Of a stretch of 64,000 bases of DNA, positions 55,986-64,000 are shown piece by piece; positions within the stretch are counted from its first letter, which is position 1, and each line of letters begins with the position of its first letter. The stretch comes from Hymenopus coronatus (lineage: Eukaryota; Arthropoda; Insecta; Mantodea; Hymenopodidae). The stretch is from assembly GCA_030762935.1 (NCBI GenBank), contig CM060886.1:33217509-33281508 (forward strand), given 5' to 3'. The notes beneath the pieces were generated by a model. The model made no database searches. It saw only the letters and a program-made list of their open reading frames with translations, and was not told the DNA's origin. The position numbers were made by a program, and so were the translations under genes.

Positions 55986-57494
55986 TTAAACTTGTAAAGT
56001 ACGTAATAATAAGTGGAGATTCCTTGCTTTCACATGAACCTGTACAAAATAATGACTATATTGGTATTTAAGCAGTTGCCTGCAACTATTCTATAGCCAC
56101 AGCAAAATATATGCTAGCGTAGTAGTACTAGAATTTAATTTAAACGGTCCCTGTTCCTAGTTGAAAAACTAAAAACACCAAAATTATGATAGTAATAAAC
56201 CTTGTGTTTAACTAACAATCCGAGCTTTTGGATCAAAGTTGTGATGTGGTTTTTACTATTAAAATTTTTTTGTTTCTTTCCACGTAAAAAGTATTTTAAT
56301 ATTTTACTCTGTGCCTTTTTTAACATTCTCAGTGCGGAGAAATTCTGACCAAATTCTTTTCAGCATTACAGTATAATCTCTTTGGAACTTTTTTATTACA
56401 ATTTAGACTGGATTTTGATGAGAATTATTTCAGTATTCATGTGGCAATAAATAATAAAATAATATAATTTTTTTTAAAAAAAAAAGTATTGTAAATACAA
56501 ATTGAATAGATTTTGCTTTCATTTTAAAGCAATTCGAGACCAAAATTTATTTGCATGTGCCAACTATTATACGTGAAATATGAAACGTGTTCTTATGAGT
56601 GGGGATAGAGCCGCCATTTATTCATTTTGTACAGCTTTTTGCCGTCGAACACACACGCAACCCTCCTACATTTTCTACTCTTAAGTTACGCTTTACTGAA
56701 CCGGGCCTATTATTACTTATTCTTTTGACCGTCTTTTGGTGCAGTGATTTCGTCCGTATTAAATTAACACTATTTCCGACACAACCATAGGTAGCACGTT
56801 TGACTCCACCACGGACAAAAATATCACATCTTAGCTTCGCGGATGTTCCATGCCTAGTGCCAAAAGTGTCCCTCGACCAGCAAGAGAACCACCCTCGGGC
56901 AATGTAACCTCACTCCTTCAGTTCAGTGTCCTTCACATAATGATACTATCCTACCTGGGTCACTTCTCAGCTTGTGATAACAATTTGTGCTCGCCTTCTT
57001 TTACAATATTCCTTCCCTAGTCATTTTAGTGTACATTTGTCCGCTGTTAGTGTAATTTATAACATATTGGCTATAGTTTATATCTTCATTTTAGATACTT
57101 TTTAACTCCGTGACACGGCATGTACTGTCTCAAGAACATTCGGAACATCTCCAAATTTCACAGAGTTTGGTGAACTATAAAAGTAGTGCGCACATTTTCA
57201 CAATTCACAGAGAGCAAAGTAACGGCCAGAAGTGCAGTGCTCGCGTTACTACAGCTGGATGCGCACTGAATGTAGAAACGTTCTAACACCAAGATGGCGG
57301 CTCTAGTCCTACTCATCACCAGGATAGGCCAAACGGGACTTTCTGGATTGCCCTTGTATCAAGCAATCAACTTCTCAATTAAATAGTTAATAAAACAGAA
57401 ACTACTTGTACTGTAATACCAAAAAGTGTTACAGAGACTTTCACAAGAATGGTTATAATAAAAATACGCAATTTGAAATCTCTATCTTTAAAAA
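55986..57494. other. Unassigned 1.5-kb stretch with promoter-like motifs at its end
   Basis: 55986-57100 shows nothing recognisable. A CTATAAAAG box at 57175-57183 is preceded by CAAGAACATTCGGAACATC and a GC-richer segment runs on to about 57360. It could be a promoter, possibly of an LTR, but no LTR boundaries are visible. Confidence 0.35.
57175..57183 (+). promoter_or_regulatory. TATA-box-like motif
   Basis: CTATAAAAG with GC-richer sequence 30-180 bp downstream. Upstream, alternating GAA/TTC triplets (AGAACATTCGGAACATC) look like a heat-shock-element pattern. Speculative without transcript data. Confidence 0.25.
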
Positions 57495-58182
57495 TCTGAT
57501 GTGTTCCAATCACACGACTTTCTCTATATCACTGCAACACATTAATCTATTTATTTCATCTAATGGAGCAAAAATTAGCAGAAATAGTCTTATTACTTGC
57601 TTCCTTGTTAGTAGGAGCGAAATAAGGGGGTACCATAGGTTAAAGTGATAGTCAAAAGCTGATTGCTCTGCGACTGAAGTTCCTTTGCTTGTATGGACAC
57701 GAGTTCACAAAGTCCTGTATGAGAAAAGTATAGGTCTTTATAGCTGAAAAAAACAAGGAATATCACAAAAACAATCAACTCCACGAAAAAAATGTATGTA
57801 ACATAAATTGTGTGTTTTAAGGTGCTCTACATTTGTTGTGTGGTAAGTTTTTGTCCATCTCTTACGGTTTAGCAATTATGCAAAATTCCGTAAAATTGAC
57901 CCAGAATAAAGTAGTCTTCAGAGGTTGTTCCCAGAAAATTTAAAATATACATTTTATTTGTCAGGTAAATATCTTTACTATATGATATTTTAATCAAAAT
58001 CGTTAGAGCCATTTTTTAGAAAATAAAAATTTTCGAAAAAAGTTCCATGTAAAGGGTAGTTTGAGCTGGGGGGATTTTTCTCAAATTCTTCGTGTCACAT
58101 CCCTGGAAGATACTAAACTTAAATCCCAAGTTTGGTATTTTACCGACTTTTCGTTGTTGAGTTATCGTGTTCAAAGGCACAC

Positions 58183-58227
<45 letters not shown>

Positions 58228-58369
58228 GACCTTTCTCTGAAAATACTTTTTTTGAATACAGGGGACCCTAAAACATAGCTCCGGTGAACTCTCGGTATCG
58301 AATTTTTTTGGTGGAGTGCAATACATTCTCTATACATTATGTACATAGTGCGTATAGAGAAAGTAAAAA
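57495..58369 (+). repeat. HPR repeat, full length, good reference copy
   Basis: Starts TCTGATGTGTTCC and has ACTTTCTCTA 24 nt in. It carries (CA)n at about 58186-58225. The final palindrome CTCTATACATTATGTACATAG is followed by GCGTATAGAGAAAGTAAAAA. The next HPR starts at the adjacent base. Confidence 0.92.
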
Positions 58370-58589
58370 TCTAATATTTTCCATTTAAATGAATTTCTCT
58401 ACACTTCTGTAACAAATTATTGTTGAAAAGCTTATTGTTTAATCTACTTCAAGCTAATGGATTAGCAGAAATGGTCTTATTACTTGCTTCCTCGTAAGTA
58501 GAAGGGAAATAAATGATTACACTAGGCTATTGCGATAGTCAAATCTTTTTAAAGCTGGTTGCTATGTGATTGAAATCCGTTTCCTTGTA
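58370..58589 (+). repeat. HPR 5'-end fragment
   Basis: TCTAATATTTTCC to TGAAATCCGTTTCCTTGTATG. It is then fused to an opposite-strand HPR segment. Confidence 0.85.
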
Positions 58590-59040
58590 TGACAAATAAA
58601 ATGTAAATCTTGAATTTTCTAAGAATGTTTCTTCATTCTGGAGGCCTTTTATATAACTGGTAAACTATAAGATATATACATAACAAATGTATGTGCATAT
58701 ATACCGTTAACACACACAATTAATACCATATGCATTTTTGTGGAATGAACCATTTTCGAGACACTCCTCATAATTAGCTTAAATTTTAAAATACTTCAAC
58801 TTTTTTCTAACAGGTCTTTGTCATTCCTTTTTCTTTTGTCTTACTCCTGGTCATACAATTTGAATCGAAGTTGAATCACATAGTAACTAGCTTTTAAATG
58901 ATTTGACTATCGCTTTAGCCTAGTTTATTTCCTTAGTTCCCTTATAATTTTAAGGATCTAAGCAGTAAAACCATTTCCATTAAAGCATATTTCGATTAGC
59001 ATGAATTAAATAGAATATAAGCTTTTATAAGAATACTGGT
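58590..59040 (-). repeat. HPR 5'-half segment in opposite orientation
   Basis: ACAAATAAAATGTAAATCTTG to GATTAGCATGAATTAAATAG and AGCTTTTATAAGAATACTG. Lacks the hairpin half and the last ~40 bp. Together with 58370-58589 it forms an inverted composite like that at 39771-40325. Confidence 0.85.
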
Positions 59041-59065
59041 TACGCAATGAGTAAAGAAAGTGCAG

Positions 59066-59278
59066 CTGCCTACCAAGCGGGAGCCCTGGGTTTGATTCCC
59101 GATACCGGCGTGGGGATTTTTCATCCGCTGAGTGACCTGGCCCGGGGTGCTCTCAGCCTCATAAGGTCCCTGGGGGTCCAATTGAAGATCTACTTAATGG
59201 AAAAGTGGCGGCTCCAGGTCATGAGGACCGTATTAACCGGCCGGGAGGGGGGTAGGCCAAGGTTTCCTGTGAGCTGTA
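59066..59278 (+). repeat. SINE-2, partial copy
   Basis: Starts at CTGCCTACCAAGCGGGAG in the head with its A box missing. It keeps GGTTTGATTCCCGATACCGG and a shortened body ending GGTTTCCTGTGAGCTGTAAC. Confidence 0.85.
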
Positions 59279-59981
59279 ACTCATATATGTTTAAGAATGC
59301 TTTCTTTTAATTTTAGGGGATTATTAAATTGTGTATTTGGATAGAAATCAATATTTTAGTAACTAACATTGTACAGAAGGCAAAAAGTGATGTTTTTAAC
59401 ATGAAAACTTTAACTTAGTTTTCTCCCGGTGTAAACAATTTTGTGTATATTGCTCCGAGTTAAATTTTCGTAATTAGGAAAGGTAGGCATTGGCAAATCA
59501 TCATGCTACGTTTGCGACTGATGGGTGAAATAGCGAATTCCCTGCACTAAACGTAACTAACGCGCACATTTAGCACAACACGAGAGAAAGCTGTATACAG
59601 AAGGAAACTGAGAGCTATTCGTGGCATTCTGTGCATGTTTAAAAATGGATTGCATTTCCCTCACCTCCATTCCAGGCAATATCAACACAGGCAATGAAAT
59701 TAAAACTGCTGCTATGCAGCCGTGGTTTAACGTGCCCGCAAGCAAAAATCTGTAAAATATGACGTGTCCCACAAAAGGCCGACAGTGATGTAATTATTTT
59801 TCATTCGTTTCCAGGTATATTCGTTTTATGATTAATAAAAGGTCCTTCCAATAAAAATGCCACCTCTCAGAAAGGAATGTACTTCTATAAATTGAAATTC
59901 TGTTTTATTGCTGCCTTACTTACATGGAATGACCGTTTGACGCAAATATTACTCGCATATTTAGATGTTAACTTAAAAAAA
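59279..59981. other. Unassigned stretch
   Basis: No recognised gene or repeat. Confidence 0.35.
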
Positions 59982-60604
59982 TCTCATGTTTTCCATTCAC
60001 ATGACTTTCTCTACATCTCTGCAAGAAACTATTGTTAAAAAGCTTATGATTCTATTTACTTCATGCTAATTCAGAAAAATTAGCAGAAATAGTGTTATTA
60101 CTTGCTTCCTTGCAAGTAGAAGGGAAATAAGGTGATAGTCAAAAGATGGTTGCTATGTCACTGATGTTCCTTTGTTTGTATTTACAAGAGTTGACAAATT
60201 CCTGTATGAGAAATGTATAAGTTTTTTCAAAGCTGAAACGATAAAACAGGAATATCTTAAAAACGATCAACTCGACGAAGAATATGTATATAACATAAAT
60301 CGTGTGCTTTAATGTGCTCTACAAATTCTGTGTGGTAAGGTTTTGTCCATCTCTTACGGTATAGCAGTTATGCAAAATTGCGTAAAATTCATCCTAAATA
60401 AAGTAGTCTTCAGAGGCATTTCCCAGAAAATTCAAGATATACAACTTATTTGTCAGGTAAATATGATGTTTTAATCAAAATCGTTAAGACATTTTTGAGA
60501 TAATCAAAATTTTCGAAAAAGGTTCTATGTATAGAGTAGTTGGGGATGGGGGATCTTGAAAATCTTCGTGTCGCATCCTCGTAAGATACCAAACTTAAAC
60601 ACCA
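59982..60604 (+). repeat. HPR repeat, hairpin end missing
   Basis: Starts TCTCATGTTTTCC, carries the internal blocks to CGTGTCGCATCCTCGTAAG and breaks at AAACTTAAACACC. The last ~250 bp are absent. Confidence 0.88.
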
Positions 60605-60696
60605 GCAGAAATAGTTACATCTCACTTTACTTCACTTAGATACAAAGAGAAGAACGATACTCAAATGTTCTAGATATGGGCCACCAACTAGCAATC

Positions 60697-60995
60697 GCCC
60701 TTCGTGGTGTAATGGTTACCATGCTGACTTCATATACCCAAAGTTGCGGGTTCAATCAAACCCGGCGGAGGACGATGGACATTTTCGGGCGTATTAATCC
60801 TTAGCATGGCTTCCTTCGGAAGGGAAGTAAAGCTGTGGGTCCCGTGTCGTAGATTTACGGCACGTAAAAGAACCTCAAGCCTGATAAAGAGGCCTCTGAG
60901 CAAAATTAACCGGTCTTTCACGCCCAGTATAGAATGGTACGCTGAGAACCACAGGATTAAAGAGCGTCCAAAAATAAAACCATTTCATTTCACCA
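60697..60995 (+). repeat. SINE-1, full-length, best preserved copy
   Basis: A box CGTGGTGTAATGGTTACCAT and B box GCGGGTTCAATCAAACCCG. The body has CTTCCTTCGGAAGGGAAGT, GTCCCGTGTCGTAGATTTAC and GCTGAGAACCACAGG. The tail is CATTTCATTTC. tRNA-derived Pol III promoter. Confidence 0.9.
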
Positions 60996-61225
60996 ACTAG
61001 TTACTCTTGGAGTAAATCAAATAGAGCGAGAGAGAGCAATTTTCTGGATGCTCCTTCGCTTCGCCTACTACACGCTGCGCGACCAACTGCGCGGAAAGCA
61101 CGGACATGTAATTGATTATTATTCTATGAGATTATTCAGTATGCAGCACTTTATGTTTGATATACTCTATCCATCTTGGGTAGTTTAATACATCTATTTT
61201 AGGTTAATGATTAGCAGAAAAATGG

Positions 61226-61567
61226 TCGTCTCTTTAGCGCGGTGGTAGAGCGGCTGCCTGCCAAGCGGGAGACATGGATTCGATTCCCAGTGCCGGCGAG
61301 GGGATTTTTCCACCGCTGGGAGACCTGATCCGGAGTGCACTCAGCCTCGTGAGGTCCGTGGGGAGTCAATTGAGGAGCTACTTGATGAACAAGTTGCGAC
61401 TCCAGGTCATGAGGAGCGCATTAACCGGCCGGCGAGGTTCAAGGCGCTGACCACGTCTCACCCTCTAATACTGCACCCCATCCATGACGTCTGACGTGAA
61501 CCGAGATGGGGGACGCAGCGGTCGGGTGGTAGGCCAAGGTTCCTCGTGAGCTGTCGTGCCATGGAGT
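61226..61567 (+). repeat. SINE-2, full-length, best preserved copy
   Basis: A-box region GCGCGGTGGTAGAGCGGC. CTGCCTGCCAAGCGGGAG matches the tRNA-Gly(GCC) anticodon arm pattern. B box GGATTCGATTCCCAGTGC. Body GTGCACTCAGCCTCGTGAGG, AACCGGCCGG, CTGACCACGTCTCACCCTC and end GTGAGCTGTCGTGCCATGG. This makes tRNA-Gly the probable ancestor of the head. Confidence 0.9.
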
Positions 61568-63284
61568 TATTATATTAGTAGAAAAAATATACTATTATGT
61601 CTCTTACATTAACTTTGTAGTTCATTTATAAACATATAGTGTTTTCATTGGTTTGATGATCATTGGTAGTCCTAACTAATTTTACTACAACTATAGTATT
61701 AACATAATAAAACACAACTCCTTAACTTGGATAATGTAATTGTAATCTCATTTTATTACGGATGGCATGAGAATTAATTAGTAATAAATTTTATATTTAT
61801 GCGAGTGAATTTTGAACAGGCATCTTGGCAATTATTTGGGGTCAAACGAAATTTGAAAACGTTCTTCTCTTGATAATTTTCGTACTCCTTCTATCGGTTG
61901 TGTAATGACGCAGCTATTAAACTTTTGAGTGCAAACAGCCGAAAACTAAACACTCTTTCCGCCACTTTCTATAAATAAGAAGTTCCCTTTTACACAATCA
62001 TAAACGTACGAATCAATTGGCTTGCATGTCGAATTCCTTTTTTTTTTTTTCTTCTTTTTTTCTCCTGTCATTATAAACTGATAAACCTTGCACTATACAA
62101 GGAAGATAGATAATTCCTACTGTTACATGTCGTGCCCCTTCTTGAACTTTTTAATTACTGCAAGGTTCACAACAAATCTCGACTAAGGGGAGTCGAAATG
62201 TCCTATCTTGCCAATGTTAAAGATTAACCCATAATCTCGGCAATTATTTAAGATGATAAATACCTCAAATTTTAAGATATATTCAGCAATACCTTTACTG
62301 TTAGTTGATGAAAAATAGAACACTTCTGTTCATTAGTAGGAAATGTATGACTTAAAAAACAAAACTCTAAAAATTGTATTGAAAAATTATGATTTTTAAA
62401 TTTAAAAAAAGAAGTAATCCATTTACACATACACTTTCACGTTAAAATAAAGCCTGTTTAGGTACAATGTGTGTAAAAATTTTCAGCCGTTAGTGCCAAT
62501 TAGTTTCTGAGATAATGGGACTTGTATATACAATTTTACTTCATAAATTGCTTTGAGGCATAACATCTAAAAAAACCAATGTAACCTAACATTCCAAAAA
62601 CAATTTCGCAGTATTTCAAGGCTCTCTCATGAAGGCACTATGAATGGAATGCCAGTTTTGCCAATAGCTATAGTAAAACTTTCCGATTAAAATAAAAATA
62701 ATATTTTCTCTAACATTAATATTTAGAAACCTATTGATGTTTTATCAAGTGAGTGCAACAGAATGTTCTAAAAAACCACTATGCAGGATTATTTTCAACA
62801 ATAGTTTTAAACTATTTAAAATTAGCGTACTTCCATGATAGTTATACCAAAATAAGCAGGAGATTCGTTATATTTATATGGAATTAAGACATGAAAATGG
62901 AAAAAAATTGTGAAAATCCCATTCTGACTCCCCTTAAGGTATAAGAGATGCTCCTCTCATTACAAATATAAAGCATATGACTCAATTCCGAGTGACATTT
63001 ATTTCGTACAAGTTAAATTAACAGAACTACAGGCACTATTCCATTACATAGTCAATCACTCATGACAAATGGCAGTATGTACAAAATTGCTACAGCTTAA
63101 TACCTTAGTGACAATTTATTTACTAGAGAGTGACGAAACCCAGGTGCTAAAGTGAATACGAAAGCATGTATTGCGGAATAATCTATATACAGAGGAACTC
63201 TTACTCGGAAAATTTAGTTGAACAGGTTTTTCTCAAGGAAAAGTGAAGCTTTTCAGAATACAAAATAACATATTCAAATTATGT
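61568..63284. other. Unassigned AT-rich 1.7-kb stretch
   Basis: No transposon or gene recognised. A T-rich run occurs at 62038-62060. Confidence 0.4.
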
Positions 63285-63725
63285 ACACTTTATGAAAAGT
63301 GTGTTTAAATAAGCTGTACATTTTTGTAATAAGTTTTAATCTATATCTTGTGATTTGCCAGATATACAATCTCATCCAGAATGAAGAAATCTTCAGAGGA
63401 GATTCCCAGAGCATTCAAGATATATATTTCCTTTGTCATAAAAATGTCAAAAATATTATTCAAAATATTTAGCCATTTTTGAGAAAATAAAAAATTTCGA
63501 AAAGTGTTCCATGTAAAGAGTAGTTGTGGGTGGGGAGACTTTCTTGAAATTCTTCGTGTTGCATCCATGGAAGATACTTAAATACCAAGTTTGGTATTGG
63601 ACCGACATTTTTTTGGAGTCAGTGGGTCTCAAAATGTGTCTTTTCGGCGACATATCTATTTTTGGTGTAGTAAAATAGCTTCTGTATACACTATGAACAT
63701 AATACGTGTAGAGAGAGTAAAAATA
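63285..63725 (+). repeat. HPR repeat, 5' truncated and diverged
   Basis: TAATAAGTTTTAATCTATATC, TCTTCAGAGGAGATTCCCAG, TTCGTGTTGCATCCATGG and the palindrome-derived CTATGAACATAATACGTG, ending GTAAAAAT. The CA-rich part is deleted. Confidence 0.8.
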
Positions 63726-63850
63726 TTTTTTTGGATACAGGACACTAAAGCGTGTATATCCGGTGAAATCTCGCATTGAGTTTTAGGTGGAATGCAATGC
63801 CTTCTCTATATAATATGTACATAGTAAATACGTGAAGATAAAATAAAAAC
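63726..63850 (+). repeat. HPR 3'-end fragment in tandem
   Basis: TTTTTTTGGATACAGGACAC, GGTGAAATCTCGCATTGAG and the palindrome to GAAGATAAAATAAAAAC directly follow the end of another copy, another head-to-tail contact. Confidence 0.8.
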
Positions 63851-64000
63851 GCATAGTTTTAACTAACTGTGACTCAAGCACCTATTGAAACAAATTCTTG
63901 AGCGGAACTTCTCAGCTGGAAATTTTTGTCATGTATTTAGTTTACAAGATAGATCTGATGTTATAACGTTGATCGATGGTTCTATCCATAACACACATAT

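Noticed and set aside
61226..61300. tRNA-Gly gene
   Set aside because: The resemblance is limited to the head; no matching acceptor 3' strand exists and a ~270-bp SINE body shared with other copies follows.
1..64000. Prokaryotic or viral genome
   Set aside because: There are no dense genes or ribosome-binding patterns; SINEs, mariners and microsatellites indicate an animal nuclear genome.

Overview
The window looks like a gene-poor, AT-rich stretch of an animal nuclear genome, most probably an insect. I see no rRNA, no intact tRNA gene, no operon-like gene clusters and no CRISPR array. The insect assignment rests on at least five mariner-type DNA transposons or derivatives, a pogo-type transposon, several tRNA-derived SINE families and abundant simple repeats. 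The body of one SINE family resembles a grasshopper/locust-type (polyneopteran) SINE as I remember it; that is recollection, not a search.

The dominant component is one interspersed repeat family, called HPR here (hairpin-terminated repeat). It has about 40 full, truncated or broken copies covering roughly 40% of the window. A complete copy is about 0.8-0.9 kb. One end starts TCTGATGTG, with a subterminal ACTTTCTCTA about 24 nt in. The other end is a palindrome of about 40 nt centred on ATGTACAT, finishing TAGAGAAAGT followed by an A-run. The strand given for HPR copies places this hairpin at the 3' end. Copies form head-to-tail arrays (5455-7953), insert into each other (38050-39770) and host other transposons. 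No transposase is evident in HPR, so it is non-autonomous. Its asymmetric inverted repeats, terminal hairpin, internal CA microsatellite, tandem arrays and A/T-run targets recall Helentron-derived elements such as Drosophila DINE-1, but this is a hypothesis.

Layout: 1-8 kb holds HPR copies, a degenerate GCGAGC-rich minisatellite and a small HMG-box reading frame (3249-3626, minus). 8.4-9.0 kb is a fold-back mariner. 11-12 kb has CCAAT and TATA-like motifs followed by a coding-phase higher-order tandem repeat, possibly a solo LTR. 12.5-14.9 kb is a pogo-type transposon with terminal inverted repeats and a TA duplication, nested in a SINE. 15-22 kb is mainly HPR plus a possible two-exon gene (20708-21350). 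22.9-23.3 kb is a deleted mariner. 25.2-27.0 kb is a tandem array in which a tRNA-Gly-like SINE has become part of the repeat unit. 28.9-29.3 kb is a small inverted-repeat element. 30-36 kb holds SINEs, AAT/ATT microsatellites, a deleted mariner (33.2-34.0 kb) and a 314-bp tandem duplication. 38-40 kb is nested HPR. 44.7-45.1 kb is two head-to-head SINEs. 48.5-49.7 kb and 53.9-55.2 kb are two mariners, each inserted in an HPR copy. The rest is HPR, SINEs and unassigned AT-rich DNA.

None of the transposases looks functional. The only candidate cellular genes are the HMG-box frame and the possible two-exon gene, both unproven. The nesting gives a partial chronology: HPR copies predate at least two mariner insertions, and one SINE predates the pogo insertion.
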